From GCA-020343675 sp964462945 (GTDB lineage: Bacteria; Planctomycetota; Phycisphaerae; Sedimentisphaerales; Anaerobacaceae), in NCBI GenBank assembly GCA_964462945.1, contig CAYWZW010000040.1, forward strand, positions 1 through 47,689: a stretch of 47,689 nt of DNA. The letters are read 5' to 3'. Numbering within the stretch: position 1 is the first letter of the stretch; each line of letters opens with the position of its first letter. The translations under genes and the position numbers were made by a program. Below are positions 17,110-24,626 of this stretch, one piece after another. The notes below the pieces were generated by a model. It did no database searches and had not been told where the DNA came from. It saw nothing but the letters and a program-made list of their open reading frames with translations.

Positions 17110-17128
17110 TCCTACTCTTAAGGTAGGA
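17110..17128 (+). promoter_or_regulatory. Predicted Rrf2/IscR-type operator
   Basis: TCCTAC-N7-GTAGGA is a perfect 6+6 palindrome with spacer TCTTAAG, immediately after the -10 box. The form CTACTCTTAAGGTAG resembles the two-fold sites of Rrf2 regulators such as IscR. Autoregulation of the downstream cluster is inferred. Confidence 0.55.
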
Positions 17129-17146
17129 ATAATGAAAGAATAGATT

Positions 17147-17581
17147 ATGAAGCTCTCGACTCGGACCAGATACGCCGTACGGGCCATGATAGAATTGGCC
17201 CAGAACGAAGCAAACAGGCCTTTGCAGCTCAAGATCATTGCCAATCGACAGGATATATCCGTTAAGTACCTGGAGCAACTGATGGCTATTCTCAGATCGG
17301 CGGGACTCATCAGGAGCGTCAGAGGCTCAAAAGGCGGGTATGTACTTGCCAGACCCCCAAACCAGGTCAGACTCAGCGACATTCTGCATTGCCTGGAAGG
17401 CCCCGTGACGACCGTCGAATGTGTGGAGGACAGCAATTACTGTGTACGGGCTGCCGAGTGTGCGGCCAGACAAATCTGGACGAAGGTTCAGCAGGCAATC
17501 GAAGAGGTGCTGCAGTCAATAACACTCCAGGACGTCGTGGAGATTGCCAGGGGCGAAAAACAATTGGACTATCAAATATAA
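17147..17581 (+). CDS. Rrf2 family regulator, IscR-like with three Fe-S-ligand cysteines
   Basis: A 144-residue DNA-binding regulator. It has the Rrf2 winged helix (MKLSTRTRYAVRAMIELA, ISVKYLEQLMAILRSAGLI, RGSKGGYVLARP) and three cysteines at 92, 99 and 105 (ECVEDSNYC then AEC), nearly the C92/C98/C104 positions of IscR. That makes Fe-S cluster sensing plausible. It heads a run of genes for cysteine and Fe-S assembly, so it probably adjusts them to sulfur or Fe-S demand, binding at the palindrome overlapping its own promoter. Only a weak GAAAG lies upstream of the ATG. Confidence 0.9.
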   Translation: MKLSTRTRYAVRAMIELAQNEANRPLQLKIIANRQDISVKYLEQLMAILRSAGLIRSVRGSKGGYVLARPPNQVRLSDILHCLEGPVTTVECVEDSNYCVRAAECAARQIWTKVQQAIEEVLQSITLQDVVEIARGEKQLDYQI

Positions 17582-17599
17582 GAGGGCAGAAACGAAACC

Positions 17600-17689
17600 A
17601 TGAGCGCGATATTCGAAGATACTACAGCTTCGGTCGGTTTCACGCCTTTGGCAAGGACACACGACAATGGCAAAAGAAAAGTTGACTGA
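17600..17689 (+). pseudogene. Remnant of cysteine synthase (cysK) N-terminus
   Basis: Twenty-nine codons: MSAIFEDTTASVGFTPLART followed by HDNGKRKVD. The first 19 residues fit the CysK start (M-x-x-IYEDxxxTIGxTPLVR), including the TPL turn at the first helix. Everything after is missing and the frame stops inside the start of the serine acetyltransferase gene, which it overlaps. Rrf2-cysK-cysE is a frequent operon order, so I read this as the scar of an internal deletion that kept only the 5' end. A functional leader peptide is the alternative. Confidence 0.55.
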
Positions 17690-18608
17690 CAAGAGAATCC
17701 AGAATCTCGTCGGCGAGATTGCGCGAACCTACGAGGGCGATTCAGGCACAAATTTTATCGACGTTTCCAACCTGCCCGTGCGAGACAAGATTCTGGAAGT
17801 CCTCGATCTGCTTATTGAACTTCTCTTTCCCGGCTATACAGGCAAAAGAACGGTCACAAGGTCAAACGTCCATTATATCGTTGTTGATATCCTATACCAC
17901 GTATATACGGAGCTTTCAGAGCAAATAGAAAGAGCGTATAGATACCAGTGCAGAATGCAGAATTGCGACACCGGCGACTGCCGGGCCACGGCCGAGCAGG
18001 CCACTTTGCATCTGTTAGCGCAACTGCCCAAGATAAGAGAGCTGCTCAAAGGCGACGTGGGGGCGGCCTTCGAGGGAGACCCGGCGGCAAGATCCCATGA
18101 GGAGGTTGTGATAAGCTATCCTTGTATCACGGCCATCGCCACCTATCGTATCGCCCACGAATTGTACCTCGAACAGGTCCCGTTGATTCCGCGGATCATG
18201 GCGGAATGCGCACACGCAAAGACCGGCATTGATATACATCCCGGCGCAACCATAGGCAGGAATTTTTTCATCGACCACGGAACCGGAGTTGTCATAGGTG
18301 AAACATCGGTCATCGGCGACAACGTCAGGTTCTATCAGGGCGTCTCATTGATCGCGATGAGTATTCCCAAGAAAGCCCGGAGCATCAAAGGGGCTAAGCG
18401 TCACCCCACGGTCGAGGACGATGTCACTATATATGCTGAGGCGACGATACTGGGTGACGTTACGATAGGCAAGGGCTCTGTGATCGGAGGAAACGTATGG
18501 ATTAGAAAGTCCGTTCCCCCCGGAATGACGGTATCCATGGCAAACACCGAGTCGTTATATAAGCACCGTAAGCATGACAAACATCATAAAGATCGCAAGG
18601 ATAAATGA
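17667..18608 (+). CDS. cysE: Serine O-acetyltransferase (EpsC-type)
   Basis: A 313-residue enzyme that makes O-acetylserine from serine and acetyl-CoA. The N-terminal helical domain includes YPCITAIATYRIAHELY (~151-167). The left-handed beta-helix has IDIHPGATIGRNFFIDHGTG (~188-207), VVIGETSVIGDNV and TILGDVTIGKGSVIGGNVW, with the catalytic-region histidines at about 191 and 204. At ~310 residues it is of the longer EpsC form. It overlaps the cysK stub at its 5' end and overlaps nadA by four bases (ATGA), so it is probably translated in a coupled fashion. The tail (HRKHDKHHKDRKDK) is very basic and low complexity. Confidence 0.92.
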   Translation: MAKEKLTDKRIQNLVGEIARTYEGDSGTNFIDVSNLPVRDKILEVLDLLIELLFPGYTGKRTVTRSNVHYIVVDILYHVYTELSEQIERAYRYQCRMQNCDTGDCRATAEQATLHLLAQLPKIRELLKGDVGAAFEGDPAARSHEEVVISYPCITAIATYRIAHELYLEQVPLIPRIMAECAHAKTGIDIHPGATIGRNFFIDHGTGVVIGETSVIGDNVRFYQGVSLIAMSIPKKARSIKGAKRHPTVEDDVTIYAEATILGDVTIGKGSVIGGNVWIRKSVPPGMTVSMANTESLYKHRKHDKHHKDRKDK

Positions 18609-19549
18609 CAACTGACGACAGGAGCAAGCGGTTGAGAGAAACGTTGATTGAGAAGATTGCCAGGTTGAAGCACGAGAATAACGCGGTGATCCTCGCGCAC
18701 AACTACCAGCCGGGTGAGATCCAGGACCTGGCTGATTTCACCGGCGATTCTCTGGGGTTGAGCGTCCGGGCGGCGGAAACCGATGCCGAGGTCATCGTAT
18801 TCTGCGGCGTGCGGTTCATGGCGGAGACCGCGGCGATACTTTCACCGGAAAAAACGGTGCTGTTACCCGACAAATCGGCCGGCTGTCCCATGGCGGACAT
18901 GATCACCGCCGAGCAGCTCCGCCGGCTGAAACAAGAGCATCCCAATGCGCTAGTGGTCTGTTATGTCAACAGCTCGGCAGAGGTCAAGGCCGAAAGTGAT
19001 TACTGCTGCACGAGCGCCAACGCCGTCGAAATCGTGAACTCTCTGCCGCAGGACGGGCGGATTATTTTTGTCCCGGACCAGCATCTCGGCCGGTTTGTTG
19101 CCGAAAGGACGGGCCGAGACCTCGTGCTGTGGCCCGGCTATTGCACGACGCACGTCTTGATCACCGAGGACGATATCAAGACCGCCAGGGCGAAGTATCC
19201 GGATGCGGTTGTCATGGCGCACCCGGAATGTACAGAGCCGGTCAAAGAGCTTGCGGACGAGTTGCTCAGCACGGGCCAAATGCTCAAGTTTGCCGCCAAA
19301 AGCACAGTGCAGCGATTCATCGTCGCAACGGAGATTGGAATCATTCACGCCTTAAAGAAGCAGAACCCTGAAGCTGAATTCTACCCGGCCAGCACCCGGG
19401 CCGTCTGCCCGAACATGAAGAAGATTACGTTGGATAAGGTCATCGCTTCTCTGGAAGATAAGCGATATGAAATTACCGTGCCGGAGCACATAAGAACCAG
19501 AGCGAAAAAATCGCTTGATAGAATGGTAGAGATTTTACCTATGAGATAG
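18605..19549 (+). CDS. nadA: Quinolinate synthase A
   Basis: A 314-residue [4Fe-4S] enzyme that condenses iminoaspartate with dihydroxyacetone phosphate to quinolinate for NAD synthesis. Conserved blocks: ILAHNYQPGEIQDLADFTGDS (~29-49), VIVFCGVRFMAETAAILSP, YVNSSAEVKAESDYCCTSANA, HPECTEPV and RAVCPNMKK. The three cluster cysteines are C135, C209 and C268. It sits in the cysteine/Fe-S run, overlapping the acetyltransferase by four bases. NadB and NadC are not in the window. Placing it here makes sense if Fe-S supply and this client enzyme are co-regulated, but that is inference. Confidence 0.96.
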   Translation: MTTDDRSKRLRETLIEKIARLKHENNAVILAHNYQPGEIQDLADFTGDSLGLSVRAAETDAEVIVFCGVRFMAETAAILSPEKTVLLPDKSAGCPMADMITAEQLRRLKQEHPNALVVCYVNSSAEVKAESDYCCTSANAVEIVNSLPQDGRIIFVPDQHLGRFVAERTGRDLVLWPGYCTTHVLITEDDIKTARAKYPDAVVMAHPECTEPVKELADELLSTGQMLKFAAKSTVQRFIVATEIGIIHALKKQNPEAEFYPASTRAVCPNMKKITLDKVIASLEDKRYEITVPEHIRTRAKKSLDRMVEILPMR

Positions 19550-19564
19550 AAAGGATCAGAGAAG

Positions 19565-20851
19565 ATGGCAGACCAACCACAATACCGCCTGGAAACGCTG
19601 GCCCTCCACGCCGGCCAGACAGTCGATTCAGACACGCGCAGCCGGGCCGTGCCCATCTATCAGACCACGAGCTATTGCTTCAAGGATACCAGCCACGCTG
19701 CGAATCTTTTTGCGTTGAAAGAGTTTGGAAACATCTACACCCGGTTGATGAACCCCACGACGGATGTATTGGAGAAGCGGTTGGCCGCGTTGGAAGGGGG
19801 CGTGGGAGGCCTGGCGTTGAGCTCCGGCCAGTCGGCTATCTATGTGAGTATCTTCAACATTTGCGGCTCAGGCGGCCATATTGTGTCCTCGAATTCGCTC
19901 TACGGCGGGACCGTGACGCTCTTTAGCCAGACCTTTGCCAAGCTCGGTATTAAAGTGACTTTTGTTGACCCGAAAGAGCCCGGGAACTTTGCCAAGGCGA
20001 TAAAGGACAATACCCGGCTGATCTACATTGAAACGATCGGAAATCCGAAAAACGATATTTTGCAGTATGAAAAGATCGCCGACATCGCTCACAAGCACGG
20101 GATGCCGGTGATTTGCGATAGCACGGTTACGACGCCGATCCTGTTGCGGCCGATTGAATACGGCATTGACATTGTCGTTCATAGCTGCACGAAATTCATC
20201 GGCGGACACGGAACGTGCATCGGCGGGGCGATCGTCGATTCGGGCAAGTTCGACTGGACGAACGGCAGGTACCCGGAGCTGACCGAGCCGGACCCAAGCT
20301 ATCACGGCGTGAAATACGTCGAGTCGTTCGGCCAATTGGCCTACATCATCAAGGCCAGGACCCAGTTCCTGCGGGATATGGGAAGCTGCATGTCGCCGTT
20401 CAATGCGTTTCTGTTCTTGCAGGGGCTGGAAACGCTTCATCTGCGTATGCCCAGGCACTCGGAGAACGCCCTGAAGCTGGCCCAATGGCTCGAAAAGCAG
20501 AAAGCAGTCACCTGGGTGAATTATCCCGGGCTTGAATCCCATCCGGATTATAAACTGGCCAAGAAGTATCTGCCCAATGGTCAGGGGGCCATCCTGGGTT
20601 TTGGAATCAAGGGCGGCAGAGAGGCCGGCATCAAGTTCATCAACAGCGTCAAATTGGCCAGCCACCTGGCCAACGTCGGCGACAGCAAGACGTTAGTGAT
20701 CCACCCGGCCAGCACGACCCATTCGCAGCTCAGCGAAGAAGAACAGCTTGCGGCCGGCGTCACCCCGGACTACGTCCGCGTCTCCGCGGGCACAGAACAT
20801 ATTGACGATATCATCGCGGATTTCGATCAGGCACTCAAGGCCAGCCGATAG
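19565..20851 (+). CDS. metY: O-acetylhomoserine/O-acetylserine sulfhydrylase (PLP)
   Basis: A 428-residue PLP enzyme of the Cys/Met metabolism family. PLP Lys is K210 in VHSCTKFIGGHGTCIGG; the phosphate-binding YTRLMNPT (58-65) and SSGQSAIYV (86-94) are clear. Homologues form homocysteine from O-acetylhomoserine and sulfide, and some also use O-acetylserine. Because the local cysK is reduced to a stub and cysE is intact, this enzyme is a candidate for the O-acetylserine step, but the sequence does not decide. The ATG follows nadA by 15 bp with an AAAGGA site. Confidence 0.9.
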   Translation: MADQPQYRLETLALHAGQTVDSDTRSRAVPIYQTTSYCFKDTSHAANLFALKEFGNIYTRLMNPTTDVLEKRLAALEGGVGGLALSSGQSAIYVSIFNICGSGGHIVSSNSLYGGTVTLFSQTFAKLGIKVTFVDPKEPGNFAKAIKDNTRLIYIETIGNPKNDILQYEKIADIAHKHGMPVICDSTVTTPILLRPIEYGIDIVVHSCTKFIGGHGTCIGGAIVDSGKFDWTNGRYPELTEPDPSYHGVKYVESFGQLAYIIKARTQFLRDMGSCMSPFNAFLFLQGLETLHLRMPRHSENALKLAQWLEKQKAVTWVNYPGLESHPDYKLAKKYLPNGQGAILGFGIKGGREAGIKFINSVKLASHLANVGDSKTLVIHPASTTHSQLSEEEQLAAGVTPDYVRVSAGTEHIDDIIADFDQALKASR

Positions 20852-20874
20852 TAAAATAGTGGACGGTTGCAGAC

Positions 20875-20890
20875 TCCTGCCTTCGCAGGA
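20875..20890 (+). repeat. Small hairpin between metY and nifU
   Basis: TCCTGC-CTTC-GCAGGA is a perfect 6 bp stem with a CTTC loop in the 71 bp gap. It is part of a common dispersed repeat (ACTCCTGCCTTCGCAGGAAC). There is no T-run, so it is not an obvious terminator. It could tune the transcript downstream. Confidence 0.45.
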
Positions 20891-20922
20891 ACAACAAAAT
20901 ACGAGAGACGAGAGACGAAGCT

Positions 20923-21804
20923 ATGTGGGAATACACGGATAAGGTCAGAGACCATTTTTTCAATCCGCGGAACGTCGGCGAAATTGAAGATGCCGATGGA
21001 GTCGGCGAGGTCGGCTCGTTGGCATGCGGCGATGCCTTGAAGCTGACCTTCAAGCTCGATGAAGATGGCAAGATCAAAGATGCAAAGTTCAAGACCTTCG
21101 GCTGTGCCAGCGCCATTGCAACGTCGTCGGTGCTGACCGAGATGATAAAGGGCCTGCCGCTGGATGAAGCCGCTAAGATCACCAATAAAGATATCGCCGA
21201 CTACTTGGGCGGGTTGCCGGAGCAGAAGATGCACTGCTCCGTGATGGGCCGAGAAGCGCTTGAGGCGGCCATTGAGAATTATCGAAGCGGAGGCAAGAAG
21301 AAACATGAGCTTGAAGGCACTATCGTCTGCACCTGCTTCGGCGTGACCGACAGGGAAATCGAGAGGGTCATACGTGAAAACGACCTGACCACCGTCGAGG
21401 AGGTCACGAATTACTGCAAAGCAGGCGGCGGATGCGGCGGATGCCAGGGTGAAATCGAGAAGATCATTGAAAAAGTGCGGGGGGAGCAGGTAAAAGAGGT
21501 CCCCGTATCCGCACCTCGGCACACGGGCAAACTGACCAATATCCAGAAGATACAATTGATTCAGCAGACCATCAACGAGCAGATCAGACCGGCCCTGCGG
21601 GCCCACGGAGGCAATATCGAGCTGATAGACGTTGACGGAAACAAAGTCGTCGTGGCATTCAGAGAAATGTGTGCCCAGTGCAGGCTGGCGGAGCTGACGA
21701 TGAAGGATGTGGTCGAAGCCAAGCTAAGAGAATTCGTTTCGCAAGGGCTTTTCGTGGAAGAAGACACAGACTCCGCCGGCCAGCCGCACAACCATATAGA
21801 ATAA
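20923..21804 (+). CDS. nifU: Three-domain NifU Fe-S scaffold
   Basis: A 293-residue scaffold of the nitrogenase-type NifU architecture. The IscU domain has cluster cysteines C35, C61 and C105. The central [2Fe-2S] part has CTCFGVTDREIERVI with C136, C138, C171 and C174 (GGGCGGCQ), matching Azotobacter NifU positions 137/139/172/175. A C-terminal Nfu domain has the CAQC pair at C250/C253. It builds clusters from NifS sulfur for delivery to apoproteins such as NadA. No nitrogenase genes are in view, so it is likely the general assembly system, as in many anaerobes. It lies 71 bp after metY. Confidence 0.95.
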   Translation: MWEYTDKVRDHFFNPRNVGEIEDADGVGEVGSLACGDALKLTFKLDEDGKIKDAKFKTFGCASAIATSSVLTEMIKGLPLDEAAKITNKDIADYLGGLPEQKMHCSVMGREALEAAIENYRSGGKKKHELEGTIVCTCFGVTDREIERVIRENDLTTVEEVTNYCKAGGGCGGCQGEIEKIIEKVRGEQVKEVPVSAPRHTGKLTNIQKIQLIQQTINEQIRPALRAHGGNIELIDVDGNKVVVAFREMCAQCRLAELTMKDVVEAKLREFVSQGLFVEEDTDSAGQPHNHIE

Positions 21805-21893
21805 GTGATCAGCAGAAGCGCCGGCTTCTCCGCATTCAGCCTGGCGGTTTTACCGCAGGTTTGGAGTTTGGCAGTAACGCAGGATCAGATAGG

Positions 21894-23051
21894 ATGAAAA
21901 CGATATATTTTGACAACAACGCGACGACAAAAGTAGCTGAGGAAGTGCTTGACGAGATGAGGCCGTTGTTCTGCGAGCTTTACGGCAATCCTTCAAGTAT
22001 GCACACGTTTGGCGGACAGATGGGCCGTAGAATCCGCCAGGCACGCGAGCAGGCGGCCGCCCTGCTCGGCTGTGAGCCCAGCGAGATCATATTCACAAGC
22101 GGCGGCACCGAAAGTGATAACAGCGCGATTAAAGGTGCATTAGCCGCCCAGCCGCATAAACGTAAAGTCATAACCACCAGAGTTGAGCACCCCGCCGTGC
22201 TGGCGGGTTGCAGGGACCTGGAAAACCACGGCTATACCGTTGTGGAGCTGAGTGTCGATAAACAAGGCCGGCTCGACCTGGCGGAGCTGGAAGAACAGCT
22301 CGACGAGGACACCGCCCTGGTGACGATCATGTACGCCAACAATGAGACGGGCACAATATTTCCCGTCGATCAGATCGCTCCATTAGTTGCAGCCAAAGGG
22401 ATCGTTTTTCACACCGACGCGGTACAGGCGGTCGGCAAGATACCGCTGAACCTTGCCGAGAACGACATCGATTTGCTCAGCCTTTCGGGCCATAAGCTGC
22501 ACGGGCCCAAGGGGATCGGGGTCCTTTACGTCCGCAAGGGGACGCGGCTGTCGCCGTTCATGTTAGGCGGACACCAGGAGGCGGGTCGAAGAGCCGGCAC
22601 GGAAAACGTGCCCGGAATCGTCGGCTTAGGCAAAGCCTGTGAATTGGCGGCAGAAAACTTGCAGGAGGAGAACAGCAAAGTCAAATACCTGCGGGACAAG
22701 CTTGAGGACGCCATATTGAGAAAGTGTCCCGATTGCCGGCTCAACGGCGATCCGGAAAATCGCCTGCCCAACACCTCCAATATCAGCTTCGAGTATATCG
22801 AGGGCGAAGCGATTCTGCTGATGCTCGACAAGTACGGCATCTGCGCCAGCAGCGGCTCAGCCTGCACGTCCGGCTCACTGGAGCCCAGCCACGTCTTGCG
22901 CGCGATGGGTGTGCCCTTCACCGCCGCCCACGGCTCAATCAGATTCAGCTTGAGCAGATATAACACCGAAGATGAGGTGGACTACACAATCGAGAAGGTC
23001 CCGCCGATCGTCAACCAGCTCCGCGAACTATCGCCCTTCGTGGCCAAATAG
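21894..23051 (+). CDS. nifS: Cysteine desulfurase
   Basis: A 385-residue PLP enzyme that takes sulfur from cysteine and passes it to NifU. The PLP lysine is K201 in SLSGHKLHGPKG. The catalytic cysteine is C324 in SSGSACTSGSLEPSHVL, the short-loop group I NifS/IscS layout. N-terminal IYFDNNATT, TSGGTESDNSAIKGAL and MYANNETGTI are also present. The start at 21894 is preferred over the much longer open frame from 21669, because those extra codons overlap the end of nifU and lack family similarity. It is 89 bp downstream of nifU and probably cotranscribed. Confidence 0.95.
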   Translation: MKTIYFDNNATTKVAEEVLDEMRPLFCELYGNPSSMHTFGGQMGRRIRQAREQAAALLGCEPSEIIFTSGGTESDNSAIKGALAAQPHKRKVITTRVEHPAVLAGCRDLENHGYTVVELSVDKQGRLDLAELEEQLDEDTALVTIMYANNETGTIFPVDQIAPLVAAKGIVFHTDAVQAVGKIPLNLAENDIDLLSLSGHKLHGPKGIGVLYVRKGTRLSPFMLGGHQEAGRRAGTENVPGIVGLGKACELAAENLQEENSKVKYLRDKLEDAILRKCPDCRLNGDPENRLPNTSNISFEYIEGEAILLMLDKYGICASSGSACTSGSLEPSHVLRAMGVPFTAAHGSIRFSLSRYNTEDEVDYTIEKVPPIVNQLRELSPFVAK

Positions 23052-23120
23052 ACTATTCGCAATTGGACCGTAGCTGATTGTTCCTGCCCAGCAAGCCCGG
23101 CCTTTTCTTCGGGTAAGAGC

Positions 23121-23423
23121 CTGCTGCAGCCGCTTGCAGAAATCGACCGGCTGATTCACGAGCCGGCGAGACTGCTGATTCTGGCGCATCTATCCGTGGT
23201 CGAGAGCGCAGACCTCCTTTTTCTCATGAACCAAACGGGCCCGACCTGCGGTAATCTTTCCTCGCACCTCAGTAAGCTTGAAGCCGCCGGCTATGTGGAG
23301 ATCAAGAAGGAGTTTGTGGAGAAGATTCCTCGAACGCTCCTGCGGCTGACGGAGCCAGGAAGGAAAGCATTTCAAGAATGTCGCAGCAATGTGAAACAGG
23401 TTCTCGACAGCTTTCCGGGATGA
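23121..23423 (+). CDS. Winged-helix DNA-binding protein without a canonical start
   Basis: The frame from a CTG at 23121 encodes about 100 residues: LLQPLAEIDRLIHEPARLLI, ADLLFLMNQTGPTCGNLSS and LSKLEAAGYVEIKKEF with RTLLRLTEPGRKAF. This is the HTH_34/MarR-like winged-helix family (usual start M...LAxxDRLIHEPARL). No ATG, GTG or TTG precedes the domain after the nifS stop. The frame is continuous with nifS up to the nifS TAG at 23049. The first canonical start, GTG at 23196, would remove the first helices. A CTG start with GGGTAAG upstream, or 5' decay of the gene, are both possible. Confidence 0.5.
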   Translation: MLQPLAEIDRLIHEPARLLILAHLSVVESADLLFLMNQTGPTCGNLSSHLSKLEAAGYVEIKKEFVEKIPRTLLRLTEPGRKAFQECRSNVKQVLDSFPG

Positions 23424-23593
23424 TGCGGGTGAGTCAATTTCCCACCGGTCACAGAATAACCACCGCGCGTGCTTGCATCTTCAGACGAGCTGGAACGACC
23501 AAATCGGGCGAGACCTTGCGATTTCCACACGCGGTCCGCCTTTGTTCGCTCGCTCGTCTTGGCGCTGCAAAGCCCAGTAGCGAGGGCCTGCTC

Positions 23594-23935
23594 TCAGTCC
23601 AGCCACGTTCCCACCGGCACCTCACCGGATTCCGGCTCTTTCTTGGCCTTCTGGAGCGGTTGCGGCTCAGCCACTTTGCGATAGCCCAGCGCCTTGATGA
23701 CCTCCAGGACCTCTGTCCACGTGGGGAAGGGCCTCGTATTCTTCCGCTTGTATTCGTCGATGGCCATGAGAAACTCAAACTGCTCATCGGACATCTGCCC
23801 TTCTTCCGCGGATTTGCGATCGTCCGTCAGCCGTCTGCCCGGTCCGCGCCGGCGGTCCAGCCCCAAACGCCTGTCCACGACGCTCAGCCTGCGGTCCTCG
23901 CTTGTACAACGCTCTTGAAAATGTTCTTTGTCCAT
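23594..23935 (-). CDS. Conserved hypothetical protein with DRR repeats
   Basis: A 113-residue protein starting MDKEHFQERCTS. It then has a strongly basic-acidic run with repeated DRR units (EDRRLSVVDRRLGLDRRRGPG, residues ~13-34) and a folded part, MSDEQFEFLMAIDEYKRKN then RPFPTWTEVLEVIKALGYRKV (residues ~48-90). The tail resembles proteins conserved in Phycisphaerae with no known role. It starts one base after the stop of the upstream DUF2007-like gene, so translation is probably coupled. The earlier in-frame start at 24013 falls within that gene. Function unknown. Confidence 0.65.
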   Translation of the reverse strand: MDKEHFQERCTSEDRRLSVVDRRLGLDRRRGPGRRLTDDRKSAEEGQMSDEQFEFLMAIDEYKRKNTRPFPTWTEVLEVIKALGYRKVAEPQPLQKAKKEPESGEVPVGTWLD

Positions 23936-23936
23936 C

Positions 23937-24257
23937 TTAATATTCGTCTTCCATGAAGTCGCCGTCGAAGTCACTCTCCTCATCTTCGTCCATCGCAAAG
24001 TCGCAGAAATCATCGTAGGTGTTCTGCGACTCGATGACTACGTGAGCCTCATCGAGATATTCCTCGCACACCATTACCGCAATTTCCTTGGAGCCAATCG
24101 CCTGTTCGTCATGCTCGCTGATCAGGGCCGGGATATCGTTCGCTTCCAGCAGACTCTTGTATTCTGTGGCCTGCTCCATATCCTCCGCAAAAGCAACAAC
24201 AACATACCCTTCAAGCTTGGCCTGCGATTTTTGACCTTTCTTAGAACGCTTTGCCAT
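23937..24257 (-). CDS. DUF2007-like putative signal-transducing protein
   Basis: A 106-residue soluble protein. A basic start (MAKRSKKGQKSQAK) precedes a DUF2007-like fold, EGYVVVAFAEDMEQATEYKS with LLEANDIPALISEHDEQAI and GSKEIAVMVCEEYLDEAHVVIES. The end is very acidic (DEDEESDFDGDFMEDEY). DUF2007 domains are small ferredoxin-like modules, sometimes called signal transducing. It is directly followed by the DRR-repeat gene on the same strand. The charged ends could interact with nucleic acids or basic proteins, for instance the divergent histone-fold gene product, but that is speculation. Confidence 0.65.
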   Translation of the reverse strand: MAKRSKKGQKSQAKLEGYVVVAFAEDMEQATEYKSLLEANDIPALISEHDEQAIGSKEIAVMVCEEYLDEAHVVIESQNTYDDFCDFAMDEDEESDFDGDFMEDEY

Positions 24258-24390
24258 CTTATTCCTCCCAAACTAACTGGTTTCCCGAACGTTTTTTCCG
24301 CACGTCAGGAATTCCGCCTCATCTGTCCCGGCTTATTGGGTCCAATCTCCGCCAGGTTTTTCACCCACATACTTTCGTCAAATTGAACCT

Positions 24391-24411
24391 CATAAATTAT
24401 TAAAATTTATG
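24391..24411. promoter_or_regulatory. AT-rich inverted repeat between divergent genes
   Basis: CATAAATT-N5-AATTTATG is a perfect 8+8 palindrome 134 bp upstream of the DUF2007-like gene (minus strand) and ~215 bp upstream of the histone-fold gene (plus strand). Such sites may bind a dimeric regulator. The rest of 24258-24626 is non-coding, with an AT-rich tract near 24485-24520 and candidate -35/-10 elements TTGTTG (24514-24519) and TGTAAT (24538-24543). Confidence 0.35.
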
Positions 24412-24626
24412 CACTTGTAAGAAAAACTCCGTCCGCGGATATCGGCTCTCGCAACCGACTTGTCTAACTATCGACTCGATAACCGCAAAAAATTAGCAGT
24501 TTGGCGTATTTTTTTGTTGCAAATTCTTCTGCTTGCATGTAATTACAGCACTCGATGACGTGCCGGACTCAGGGATTTGGTGCCGGCCTATTATTTTTCA
24601 ACCTTGTCAATATGGAGGTTTTTAGA

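Noticed and set aside
17389..17685. A 98-codon frame within the Rrf2 gene and the following gap
   Set aside because: Out-of-frame to Rrf2 and the cysK stub; no motifs.
21669..21893. 75-codon N-terminal extension of NifS overlapping nifU
   Set aside because: No similarity to the family; the ATG at 21894 gives the exact NifS start.
20923..23051. Nitrogenase gene cluster because of nifU and nifS
   Set aside because: No nifHDK, nifEN or other nif genes are present; these serve general Fe-S assembly in many anaerobes.
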